This document shows, piece by piece, positions 28,317 to 36,015 of a stretch of 63,330 nt of DNA (position 1 is the first letter of the stretch; each line of letters starts with the position of its first letter). The position numbers and the translations under genes were made by a program. The notes beneath the pieces are model-generated. The model was not told the origin of the DNA and ran no database searches. It saw only the letters and a program-made list of their open reading frames with translations. Source of the stretch: Bacteroidaceae bacterium (lineage in GTDB: Bacteria > Bacteroidota > Bacteroidia > Bacteroidales > Bacteroidaceae); contig JAFTVE010000029.1 in NCBI GenBank assembly GCA_017465905.1, positions 1-63,330 of the forward strand. The letters are read 5' to 3'.

Positions 28317-29222
28317 TTAGTCGCCGAAGGGAGCAAACATCTGTGTGCTGAGGTACTTCTCTGCACGGTCGGGGAATACCACGACGATGTTTCCCTCCTC
28401 TATCTTCTCTGCAGTGCGCAAGGCAGCTATCATGGCTGCTCCGCTGCTCATCCCTGCAAATATGCCCTCCTTGGCAATGATCTGCCGCGCCATCTCTATC
28501 GCCTCCTCGCTCTCTATCATCTCCTGCACATCAATCAGCGAGGGGTTATATATCTCCGGCACGATGGCCTCGTCCATATTCTTGAGCCCCTGTATGTAGT
28601 GCCCCTTTATCGGATGTGCACATACTACCTTTATATCGGGCTTCATCGTACGCAGAAACCTTGACAGCCCCATGAGCGTGCCCGATGTGCCGACCGCGCA
28701 CACCAGGTAGTCAATCTGCCCATTTGTCTGCTGCCATATCTCTATGGCTGTCTTTTCATAATGTGCCAGATAGTTGGCTGCGTTGGCAAACTGGTCGGGC
28801 ATGAAGTACTTGTCGGGGTTCTCCGCCACCATCCTTCTGGCCAGCCTGATAGCTCCGTCGGTGCCCTCCTCGGCAGGTGTCAGGATAACCTTTGCACCAT
28901 ACGAGCGCAGAATCTTGCGCCGCTCCACGGACACGGCACTGCTCATCACTATCTCCACGGGATAGCCCTTCACGATGCCTGCGATGGCCAGTCCTATGCC
29001 CGTATTGCCCGAGGTGGGCTCTATGATGGTGTGCCCCTTGCGGAGTCGCCCGTCGCGCTCGGCACTCTCTACCATGCGCAGTGCTATGCGGTCCTTGATG
29101 CTTCCCGTAGGGTTGAATCCCTCGAGCTTGGCAAGGATGTTTACCCGTGGATTGGGGCATAGCTTGTTGATGCGCACCATCGGTGTGTTGCCGATAGTGC
29201 CTAAGATGCTGTCATATATCAT
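28317..29222 (-). CDS. cysK: Cysteine synthase A (O-acetylserine sulfhydrylase)
   Basis: PLP enzyme that makes cysteine from O-acetylserine and sulfide, 301 residues. GFNPTGSIKDR holds the PLP-binding Lys43. TSGNTGIGLA near 70-79 is the substrate loop, and VGTSGTLMG near 175 binds the PLP phosphate. The C-terminal SSGAAMIAAL segment is also typical. It stands alone on the minus strand. The 220 bp to its left (28097-28316) hold no gene or RNA that I can identify, only small G-rich hairpins. Confidence 0.95.
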   Translation of the reverse strand: MIYDSILGTIGNTPMVRINKLCPNPRVNILAKLEGFNPTGSIKDRIALRMVESAERDGRLRKGHTIIEPTSGNTGIGLAIAGIVKGYPVEIVMSSAVSVERRKILRSYGAKVILTPAEEGTDGAIRLARRMVAENPDKYFMPDQFANAANYLAHYEKTAIEIWQQTNGQIDYLVCAVGTSGTLMGLSRFLRTMKPDIKVVCAHPIKGHYIQGLKNMDEAIVPEIYNPSLIDVQEMIESEEAIEMARQIIAKEGIFAGMSSGAAMIAALRTAEKIEEGNIVVVFPDRAEKYLSTQMFAPFGD

Positions 29223-29312
29223 TGTATAAGCTTTAATCGTTTCCTTTATTATATAACAAGCAAGTAGGCTTTTTTATTGTGGGGGACTGTGGTTTTTGTT
29301 TTGGGGTTATGG

Positions 29313-29354
29313 GTTAACGTCATCGTTATCGTTATCGTTAACGTTAACGTTAAC
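29313..29354 (+). repeat. Seven-unit hexamer repeat (GTTAAC/GTTATC/GTCATC)
   Basis: Seven units in exact register: GTTAAC, GTCATC, GTTATC, GTTATC, then GTTAAC three times. This is the longest member of the family in the window. It lies in the gap between cysK and the TPR regulator, about 27 bp upstream of the latter's -33 element. Confidence 0.85.
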
Positions 29355-29380
29355 GTAGCTCATAATTCTTCCTTATTTGT

Positions 29381-29411
29381 TTTGCGTCTTGATAAGTAAT
29401 AGCTACCTTTG
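29381..29411 (+). promoter_or_regulatory. Promoter of the TPR regulator gene
   Basis: TTTG (29381-29384) and TACCTTTG (29404-29411) with a 19-bp gap fit the Bacteroidetes consensus. The predicted leader is about 45 nt. Confidence 0.75.
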
Positions 29412-29463
29412 CGGAGTCAGATGCTGATTGGTAATATTGAATCAGCTGATGCAATAGAGTCCT

Positions 29464-31155
29464 ATGAGAAACATACTCACATCCGTTGCCGTGCTGCTCC
29501 TTCTCGTCGCCCTCCTTGTAGGGTGTGACGACAAGCATACGATGCACAAGCTGGTGCAGTTGGAAACCCGGCTCGACCATGCTCCCGACTCCGTATTGGA
29601 TGTGCTTGCCACTACAACACCTCCTCGCCGGGGCGAGCGGCAGGCATTGCATGCGCTGCTGACCGTGTTGGCACAAGAGAAGACGGGGACCACGGTGACT
29701 GACGACTCGCTCATCAACATTGCCGTTCAGTACTACTCCCATCGCGGTGCTCCTGCACACCGCCTGCAAGCCTTCTACTGCCAAGGACGGATATACGCCA
29801 ATTCCGGCCTTTACCACGAGGCCATGATGGCCTATACGCGAGCCAAGGAGATAGCCCAGACGACCGATGCACCCCATGCCGAAGGCATCCTATACACCCA
29901 GATGGGACTGCTGCATGGCAGCGACTACGACTACTCGCAGGGACTCATCTATATGGAGGAGGCCTTGCGCTGCTACGATGATGTAGGGCAAGAGCGCTTG
30001 CAGACCATGGTGAAGCGTGAGATTGGGCAGTACCAGCTGCAGATGTCGCGCTTCTCCGATGCCGAAGCCTCCATCAAGGAGATTCTTGACTGGGGGCAGT
30101 CACACGACGATGCCTACGTAGCCCACGCAGCCCTCGACCTGCTGCTTCGCCTCTACGATATTACCGGCAACCACGCAGCACTGGACTCCCTCCTCCGCGC
30201 CTATCCTCCCGAAGCACTGTGGAAGAATGCGGCCACTTACGCCATCGCGGCCCACCATTATGCCACGAAGAACGATGCCTCTGCCGCCGAGAAAACCCTG
30301 GCACAAGCATGGAGCGTGGCTGCGACAGCCGAAGACACCGCCATCCTGCTTGAGAAGAGCTATCAGGTGAGCAAGGTGCTGGGGCGCACCGATGATGCCC
30401 TTGCCTTCCACGAGTCGCTGCTTGCCCATAAAGACTCCGTCGTGCGAGTCAAGCTGCAGCAACCCTTGGCAGCAGCGCAGCGCGACTACTACTACAGCCA
30501 ACTCGAGATATCCGACTCGCGTGTGTTGACCCTACGCTACATCATCGGCGTCACCACTCTGGTGTTTATCATCATCGGCACCACCCTCTGGGGCTACCAC
30601 CAGAAGCGCCTCCGCAACAGAGAACGTCTCATCAAGCTCCTGCAAGATACGTTGCAGCAGAATCAGGCCGAGCTGCACAAGCTGCGCCTCGCGAAAGCCG
30701 ACGATGACGAGTTGCACGATCCTGACCCGGAGCCTGAGGAGGTCGACACAGTCGACAATGCAGCCCCCACCTCGCACCGCGAAGCCATCCTGCATATCTA
30801 CAGCGACAACATCAGCACCAGTAAGGCACTGTTCGGGCAAGACGGTTGGGCTGCACGGCTCGACAACCTCGAATCCTCGGCCAACAAGGACAAACCCTTC
30901 ACGCACGCCCAACGCCGGGCACTGCAGGAGACCCTGCTCAGCAGCTTCGCCACGGTAATCTCAAACCTCTACGACGAGGCCCCCAACCTGAACGACAAGG
31001 AGGTGCTCCACTGCCTGCTCAGCTCGTTGGGCTACAGCTCCCACATCATCAAAAACTGCCTGATGGCCTCTTCGCTCGATGCGGTGCGCATGCAAAAGTT
31101 CCGCATGAGGAAGAAACTGCCGCCCGATATGTTTCTACTCTTCTTTAAGGAGTAA
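29464..31155 (+). CDS. TPR lipoprotein with membrane segment and cytoplasmic HTH-like end
   Basis: 563 residues. The N-terminus has a lipobox-like LLVGCDD. TPR-type helices follow (AFYCQGRIYANSGLYHEAMMAYTRAKEIA near 100-130, and onward to about 330). A membrane segment (YIIGVTTLVFIIIGTTLWGY, near 358-378) leads to a coiled coil (RLIKLLQDTLQQNQAELHKL). The C-terminal region (LNDKEVLHCLLSSLGYSSHI, then SLDAVRMQKFRMRKKLP) resembles the LuxR-like helix-turn-helix of a common Bacteroidetes TPR-membrane-HTH family. It probably senses an envelope state and acts on DNA from the membrane. Its targets may be neighbouring surface-protein genes; that is inference. Confidence 0.7.
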   Translation: MRNILTSVAVLLLLVALLVGCDDKHTMHKLVQLETRLDHAPDSVLDVLATTTPPRRGERQALHALLTVLAQEKTGTTVTDDSLINIAVQYYSHRGAPAHRLQAFYCQGRIYANSGLYHEAMMAYTRAKEIAQTTDAPHAEGILYTQMGLLHGSDYDYSQGLIYMEEALRCYDDVGQERLQTMVKREIGQYQLQMSRFSDAEASIKEILDWGQSHDDAYVAHAALDLLLRLYDITGNHAALDSLLRAYPPEALWKNAATYAIAAHHYATKNDASAAEKTLAQAWSVAATAEDTAILLEKSYQVSKVLGRTDDALAFHESLLAHKDSVVRVKLQQPLAAAQRDYYYSQLEISDSRVLTLRYIIGVTTLVFIIIGTTLWGYHQKRLRNRERLIKLLQDTLQQNQAELHKLRLAKADDDELHDPDPEPEEVDTVDNAAPTSHREAILHIYSDNISTSKALFGQDGWAARLDNLESSANKDKPFTHAQRRALQETLLSSFATVISNLYDEAPNLNDKEVLHCLLSSLGYSSHIIKNCLMASSLDAVRMQKFRMRKKLPPDMFLLFFKE

Positions 31156-31185
31156 ACGTCTCTTGTATAGCTCGTTATGCGCGAT

Positions 31186-31274
31186 TTGTTACGCTGGCCT
31201 CCAGCGTAACATGCAATTGTTACGCTTTTGTTACGCTCTTTTTTTGGTGCGTATGCCCCAAACCTTTACCTTTG
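31186..31274 (+). promoter_or_regulatory. Porin-type gene promoter with TTGTTACGCT repeats
   Basis: The promoter is TTG (31244-31246), 20 bp, TACCTTTG (31267-31274). Upstream lie direct repeats of TTGTTACGCT at 31186, 31217 and 31228; the last two are 11 bp apart and the last starts 16 bp before the TTG. An inverted copy (31203-31211) pairs with the first to form a perfect 11-bp stem with a 3-nt loop (31187-31211). That hairpin may also terminate the preceding gene. The 11-bp phasing suggests a response regulator of the OmpR/PhoB type. Confidence 0.65.
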
Positions 31275-31303
31275 CGCCAACATCACAAAACACTATACGC
31301 AAT

Positions 31304-31894
31304 ATGAAAAGAACCATCATCGCATTGCTGCTGCTCATAGGCTTCATCGGAGCCGTAGCGGCACAGGAGAGAAAGTGGGAACACAGTGTAAACATTTCGG
31401 CAGGGCAGTTTCAGGACGGCACGTTGGTGAGCTACGACACAGGCCTTTCGTTCAAGTTTGGCTATGGCTTGGCCTATCGGTTTGCCGAGCAGTTCTCGGT
31501 GAAGACGGGCATCGCCATGCGTGGAGATGTCGAAAGCGCCTTCCATCAATGGGAGGGTGGCGACTACGACACGTTTGAATTCATCGAAGTCCCCCTCGTT
31601 GCCCGCTACCACACCAAGGATCATGTCGTGTTTGGCCTTGGCCCCGTGTTTGCGTTCTGCACGAGCAATGACACCTATTATATTGATGCCGACCCGCAGA
31701 GTCCGCTCAATGGCAAGCCAAAGATCAAGAATTTCTACGTAGGCCTTCAGCCCAGCATCATTTATCAATGGAAACACTTTGCCCTCGGCGTTGAAGCCAC
31801 CTGCGGACTCATGGATGTGAAGCTCAATCACGGCCTCACCACAGGCAGCAAGTATCTGAATCAAGTAATGTGCAGCATAAGTTACCGTTTCTAA
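31304..31894 (+). CDS. Outer-membrane beta-barrel protein (porin family)
   Basis: 196 residues from the ATG that starts the signal peptide MKRTIIALLLLIGFIGAVAA, cleaved near AQE. The frame is open upstream to 31163, but that part crosses the promoter and is not signal-like. The mature part alternates in the manner of an eight-stranded barrel (KFGYGLAYRFAEQFSVKTGI, VVFGLGPVFAF, ALGVEATCGL) and ends in Phe after SISYRF, the usual outer-membrane insertion signal. Its cargo or role is unknown. Confidence 0.8.
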   Translation: MKRTIIALLLLIGFIGAVAAQERKWEHSVNISAGQFQDGTLVSYDTGLSFKFGYGLAYRFAEQFSVKTGIAMRGDVESAFHQWEGGDYDTFEFIEVPLVARYHTKDHVVFGLGPVFAFCTSNDTYYIDADPQSPLNGKPKIKNFYVGLQPSIIYQWKHFALGVEATCGLMDVKLNHGLTTGSKYLNQVMCSISYRF

Positions 31895-31924
31895 GCCGTC
31901 ATGTGCAGAAAACTGCCTCATATC

Positions 31925-31955
31925 TTGCAGCATAACAAGAAACAACCTATCTTTA
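31925..31955 (+). promoter_or_regulatory. Promoter of the 31978 gene cluster
   Basis: TTG (31925-31927), 20 bp, TATCTTTA (31948-31955). The -7 box has A in place of the last G, a one-base deviation. It probably drives the next genes up to 34542, which are separated by 11-47 bp. Confidence 0.5.
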
Positions 31956-31977
31956 CAGCCATAAATCACGGAAAACA

Positions 31978-32778
31978 ATGAAAAAGACAGCATTCATCCT
32001 CCTTGCAGCAATACTGCTCGGCTTGATGCCGCAAGGTGTACACGCCCAGTATGCCTCGACAGGCGACTCCGACTTGACCTTGCAGAAAGAGAACTTGTAT
32101 ACAGGTCAAGGGCAAAGGGTCACTGATGCTGGCAAAACCATTATGCTAACAGGAGCATCATTCGCCATGACTGGCTTGACAGTTTTCTTGGCAGGAGCAC
32201 TCACCTATGATTACGACCCATGCTGCCCCACTATGCCATTATACCCTGTGTTTGGGGCACTCGGCGGAATCGCTGGCGCAGCCATAGCGCTTGTGGGGCT
32301 CCCTATCTATTGTAACGGAAAAAACAAGATGCAATCTCACGATGCTACGCATTTCGTCTTTGCAGGCGACACGCAGCGTGGAGGCGCAGCAATGGGCGAG
32401 GTAGGGCTCGGGATCTTGGGCGAACTGAGCATGAACGTTACGGGCGGCTATCACTTTAACAAGCATGTCTTCCTTGGCGGTGGATTGGGTTTCAAGAAAT
32501 ACCTTTTCTTTGATGATGCACCCAAAGGCGCTCCTGACGCTCTCCCTGTCTATGCCAACGCTCGCTTCACACTTGGTTCAAAGCGTGTGGCGCCATATGT
32601 CAGCACAAGCTTCGGCTACGACTTGGCTTCATCGAATGTATATACAGGCTTCGAGTTTGGCAGCAGAATCAGAAAGATTAACAGCACCAAGGACAGTTCG
32701 TGGTGGTTGGGTACCAAGACAGAACTCATAGGGAATGAAGTAAGTTTCCTTTCTATTAAGCTTGGCAAGACATTCTAA
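31978..32778 (+). CDS. Putative outer-membrane protein, unrecognised family
   Basis: 266 residues with signal peptide MKKTAFILLAAILLGLMP, cleaved near VHAQ. Residues 55-105 hold two hydrophobic stretches (MLTGASFAMTGLTVFLAGAL; GALGGIAGAAIALVGLPIY). The C-terminal half looks like beta-barrel strands (YHFNKHVFLGGGLGFKKYLF, VAPYVSTSFGYDL) and ends in GKTF, a terminal Phe. The 5' end shares about 49 bp with the gene at 32826. The role is unknown. Confidence 0.65.
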   Translation: MKKTAFILLAAILLGLMPQGVHAQYASTGDSDLTLQKENLYTGQGQRVTDAGKTIMLTGASFAMTGLTVFLAGALTYDYDPCCPTMPLYPVFGALGGIAGAAIALVGLPIYCNGKNKMQSHDATHFVFAGDTQRGGAAMGEVGLGILGELSMNVTGGYHFNKHVFLGGGLGFKKYLFFDDAPKGAPDALPVYANARFTLGSKRVAPYVSTSFGYDLASSNVYTGFEFGSRIRKINSTKDSSWWLGTKTELIGNEVSFLSIKLGKTF

Positions 32779-32825
32779 AATCTTCATCCATAAGCTACAT
32801 CTAAAACTGCATAAATCACAGAACA

Positions 32826-33344
32826 ATGAAAAAGACAGCATTCATCCTCCTTGCAGGCCTTGCCCTGCTGTGTTCGTGCGAGAAAGAAGAAGTTACGGCT
32901 TTGGCCTTCGACAAGATTCCCGAGACAGACATTATGGAGTCACAGCTTGGCACAACAATGTATACATGCGATGACATAACCCGAATAACCGAAGGCTTTC
33001 CATACCAATTGATTGCCATATATGACTGTTACAAGAAAGGGAATAAAACGTATTATGTACTTAACCCCTATCACGAAGAGACTACTAATCAACTATATGG
33101 GTCGACAGGCCTCATTCCTTCCTTTCAATTATATGACTTCCAATTCGACGAGACATCCCAATCCTTTACTGAAGGACCTTTCGGATGGGTTCATTGGGAA
33201 GGTGTTCCCAACAAATTGCTCTATTTGAGCGAGGAGTACATAATCCTGCAATGGGAAGCCCCATGGCAAACACAAGACTCGAAAGAGAAGGGAGCAACAT
33301 TCTCACGAGAGGTTTATGAAAGGGTGATTGAATATCCCCTCTGA
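32826..33344 (+). CDS. Small lipoprotein, paralogue of the next gene
   Basis: 172 residues with the lipobox LALLCSCEKEE. Residues 30-70 (IPETDIMESQLGTTMYT, then YQLIAIYDCYKK) match the next gene product (VPGTNIKESQLESKKYT, YKLIAMYDCYKEW), and both end near a FSR(E/T)VY(E/Q)R motif. The two are tandem paralogues. The signal sequence, however, is that of the 31978 gene, not that of the paralogue. Function unknown; probably surface- or periplasm-anchored. Confidence 0.7.
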   Translation: MKKTAFILLAGLALLCSCEKEEVTALAFDKIPETDIMESQLGTTMYTCDDITRITEGFPYQLIAIYDCYKKGNKTYYVLNPYHEETTNQLYGSTGLIPSFQLYDFQFDETSQSFTEGPFGWVHWEGVPNKLLYLSEEYIILQWEAPWQTQDSKEKGATFSREVYERVIEYPL

Positions 33345-33370
33345 AAATTTAATAATAAACACATACAGCT

Positions 33371-33988
33371 ATGAACAGAAAACACTTGACATTTGCCCTG
33401 CTCGCCACCGTGCTGGCTGTGGGCTTCAGCTCGTGCGAAAAAGACCTGAGCGACGATGGCTTAGCCGTAAGATACGACATTGTGCCCGGCACCAACATCA
33501 AGGAAAGCCAGCTTGAAAGCAAAAAGTACACCGAAGCAGAGTTCAAAGAACTGATGAACGGACGTTGCTACAAACTCATTGCCATGTATGACTGCTACAA
33601 GGAATGGGATGATGCCTACTACGTGATTATGGGAATGAAAGACAACGGAGAATATAGTGTTGACATTCTCGAAAATTGTGACGGATGCGGCAGGGAAATC
33701 CGCCTGTTCGAGGACGATGAACTGACCAGATGGGTTGGTTCGATGGGCCATGAGTCTATGCGCCTCTATAAATACAGCTTTGATGGTGTGAGGCAAAAGC
33801 TCCAATTCATGGACAATAAGGAGGCAGTAATCTTTGTCAACGACGAATACCTCATCACACTCAACGGAGTTTATTGGAGCTCCTCAATAGATGCCGGTGC
33901 CATGTTCTCGCGCACCGTATATCAGCGCACCGAGGAAACCAACTGGTATTCACGGGATACGATAGACCTTCGCAACTTCAATTATTAA
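33371..33988 (+). CDS. Small lipoprotein, paralogue of the preceding gene
   Basis: 205 residues with signal peptide MNRKHLTFALLATVLAVGFS and lipobox SSCEKD. The mature part is related to the preceding gene product (ESQL, CYKL/CYK motifs, GAMFSRTVYQR) but longer, with a CDGCGREIRLF insertion. The signal-peptide DNA is nearly identical to that of the following gene, whose mature part is unrelated. Confidence 0.7.
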   Translation: MNRKHLTFALLATVLAVGFSSCEKDLSDDGLAVRYDIVPGTNIKESQLESKKYTEAEFKELMNGRCYKLIAMYDCYKEWDDAYYVIMGMKDNGEYSVDILENCDGCGREIRLFEDDELTRWVGSMGHESMRLYKYSFDGVRQKLQFMDNKEAVIFVNDEYLITLNGVYWSSSIDAGAMFSRTVYQRTEETNWYSRDTIDLRNFNY

Positions 33989-33999
33989 CACATACAGCA

Positions 34000-34542
34000 A
34001 TGAACAGAAAACACTTGACATTCGCCCTGCTCGCCACCGTGCTGGCTGTGGGCTTCAGTTCATGCAACAAGGTAATCGAAGAGGAAAACGAAGGGAACTC
34101 CTGGCTTGTGGATTACTTGCCAATAGAGATTTACATGACTGTGCAGAATGCCGAGGGAGTAAATCTACTCGATCCCGAGAACTTGGACGGTATCAAGGCA
34201 ACATTCAACGATGAAGTGTTTGCAGCCGACACTACCTGCGATTGTTCACATTTCTCCCCTACACGAGATTATCCTGGAATAATGCATGGCTTAATCTGCA
34301 TGCAACTCAAGGATGGCACCTATGCGCTCTACTTTGGCGAGCTTGATGGCGGAGGATACTATAAAGAAGAGCCTCTCACGATTGAGTGGCCCGACGGCAC
34401 GACAGACGTTATCTGCATCAATTCGGAGATTAAGCCAAACAAAAAGGACGGATATCCCGAAGTCGTAAACCGCTACTTCAAACTAAATGGCAAGGTTGTA
34501 GACGAAGGTAGCTGCAGGCCATTGATACATATCTGTAAATAA
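34000..34542 (+). CDS. Small lipoprotein, unrecognised mature domain
   Basis: 180 residues from the ATG giving MNRKHLTFALLATVLAVGFS and lipobox SSCNK; the frame is open to 33874 inside the previous gene, which is rejected as the start. The mature part (IEIYMTVQNAEGVNLLDPEN, DGIKATFNDEVF, YFKLNGKVVDEG) resembles small beta-sandwich surface lipoproteins of Bacteroidetes, without a family I can name. It starts 11 bp after the previous stop. Confidence 0.7.
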   Translation: MNRKHLTFALLATVLAVGFSSCNKVIEEENEGNSWLVDYLPIEIYMTVQNAEGVNLLDPENLDGIKATFNDEVFAADTTCDCSHFSPTRDYPGIMHGLICMQLKDGTYALYFGELDGGGYYKEEPLTIEWPDGTTDVICINSEIKPNKKDGYPEVVNRYFKLNGKVVDEGSCRPLIHICK

Positions 34543-34557
34543 GGGGCTTTTGTGGGC

Positions 34558-34626
34558 TTGCAATGCATTTGCAATACTTTTGCAATATGTTTTTCTTGCT
34601 ACGTATGGAGCACAACTATAAATTTG
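34558..34626 (+). promoter_or_regulatory. Promoter with three 11-bp-phased TTGCAAT repeats (Pho-box-like)
   Basis: TTGCAAT occurs at 34558, 34569 and 34580, each followed by four variable bases, which gives an exact 11-bp period. The -33 TTG lies at 34596-34598 and the -7 element TAAATTTG at 34619-34626, with a 20-bp gap. The 7+4 bp geometry is that of boxes bound by PhoB/OmpR-type regulators, and the gene served is a PstS-like protein. The sequence itself is not the E. coli Pho box, so phosphate control is inferred. Confidence 0.65.
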
Positions 34627-34654
34627 CCGTCGAATAATAAAAACAAATAGCATT

Positions 34655-35761
34655 ATGAAACTAAACTACAAAACACTAGTGCCGGCATTACTAAGCGCAC
34701 TCGCCCTTTCGTGCAATGCCAATGATGACATCGTACAAACTCCTAACGGTATTGACGGTATTTCCATCAACAACTTCCCCATCATTGACGGTTCTGATTC
34801 CACAGAACCTCTACGCACAATTTTGATGTGCAAACTTTTAGGATATGACTACGTATGGGAACGGATGATGTTCGCACAATATGGAGGTGATGCTAAAAGA
34901 GTTATGCCTCAATACACTTGTTCTGATGAGGAAAGACATCATATAACAGACAATTGCCTGTTGAGAAACAACACGCATCCCTCCTTTCTCCAACTAATTG
35001 ATGGTAAAGTGGAGGTAATATTTACCGCTCGCAGTATCTCACGCGATGAAGCGGTATATGCCGAGGAAAAAGGCGTGAAACTGATAGAGAAGCCCATTGC
35101 CAAGGATGCTCTAGCTTTTTTGGTAAACCCAGTCAATCCTGTAGAGAATCTTTCCATAGAGCAGATTCAAGGAATCTATACTGGAGACATTACCAACTGG
35201 AGCGAGGTGGGAGGTATTGACACATTGATTACTCCTTATGTGCGCAACCGCAATTCGGGCAGTCAGGAAAAGTTTGAGACGATGGTTATGGCAGGACTCA
35301 CCATCAAGGAGTTTCCCGAACTGCAAGTCGGAAACATAATGATGGCTCCATACTATCAGTTGAGAGATGATGAAAGTGGCATTGCTTACTCGCCTTTCTA
35401 TTACTACAACGTTATCGTGGACAACGGTTTTACCAAGGCCATCGGTGTTAATGGTGTCCCCATGACCAAGGAGAACGTACGCAACAATAGCTACCCGTAT
35501 GTTACCGACGTGTACGCTGCCGTACGCTCAGATATCGACAAGTCTTCAATGGCCTATAAGCTGTTCGAGTACATCACCTCGGAAGAGGGGCAAGCTATTG
35601 TAGAAGAGAGTGGGTATGTCCCTTTGGCTGCATTTGCCAACATCAAGAAAGTTGAAAAAGAGGAGCAGTCTGAAGCATATTACGACTTGCAAGGACGAAA
35701 GACCGCAACTCCCGCTCGCGGCATCTATATCAAGGATGGAAAAAAGATTGCGGTTAAGTGA
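34655..35761 (+). CDS. PstS-like substrate-binding lipoprotein with C-terminal tail
   Basis: 368 residues, signal peptide with lipobox LALSCNAN. The body fits the PBP-like/PstS fold. IQGIYTGDITNWSEVGG (near 165-182) and RNRNSGSQEKFETMVM (near 190-206) are signatures of the phosphate-binding family, and YKLFEYITSEEGQAIVEESGYVP is the usual C-terminal helix. It ends in YYDLQGRKTATPARGIYIK plus DGKK, the tail otherwise found on secreted proteins here. That is odd for an ABC-type binding lipoprotein. No pstCAB genes are adjacent. It may scavenge phosphate or act as a surface-exposed binding protein. Confidence 0.75.
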   Translation: MKLNYKTLVPALLSALALSCNANDDIVQTPNGIDGISINNFPIIDGSDSTEPLRTILMCKLLGYDYVWERMMFAQYGGDAKRVMPQYTCSDEERHHITDNCLLRNNTHPSFLQLIDGKVEVIFTARSISRDEAVYAEEKGVKLIEKPIAKDALAFLVNPVNPVENLSIEQIQGIYTGDITNWSEVGGIDTLITPYVRNRNSGSQEKFETMVMAGLTIKEFPELQVGNIMMAPYYQLRDDESGIAYSPFYYYNVIVDNGFTKAIGVNGVPMTKENVRNNSYPYVTDVYAAVRSDIDKSSMAYKLFEYITSEEGQAIVEESGYVPLAAFANIKKVEKEEQSEAYYDLQGRKTATPARGIYIKDGKKIAVK

Positions 35762-35785
35762 GCGTAGAGCTACCATTGCCTCATT

Positions 35786-36015
35786 TCACTTGCCGAAGCA
35801 CCCCTCTACCGGGATGTAGTAGCGCCCGTTCTGGCGGCCTGCCTTGCGTAGCTTTCCTTCCTTTACGAACGTCTCGAGGAACTGCACGGCACGGTAGCGT
35901 GTGCACTCGCAGATGCTTTCCATCTCGGAGCGGTAGAGCGTGTCGTGCGTGGCAAAGTGAGTCGTGAGGCTTTTTGCTGATGATGCCCATCGGCAGTGTT
36001 GTTGATGCTCATCAT
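35786..36015 (-). pseudogene. Frameshifted small winged-helix-type gene remnant
   Basis: Read leftward, an ATG at 36015 opens MMSINNTADGHHQQK. One base short in an A-run (AAAAA near 35970) breaks the frame, and the neighbouring frame continues as THFATHDTLYRSEMESI, CECTRYRAVQFLETFVKEG and KLRKAGRQNGRYYIPVEG before a stop at 35786. With one extra A the whole would encode about 75 residues. The later part looks like a winged-helix DNA-binding domain. It could also be a real slippage site, or one sequencing error. Confidence 0.5.
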
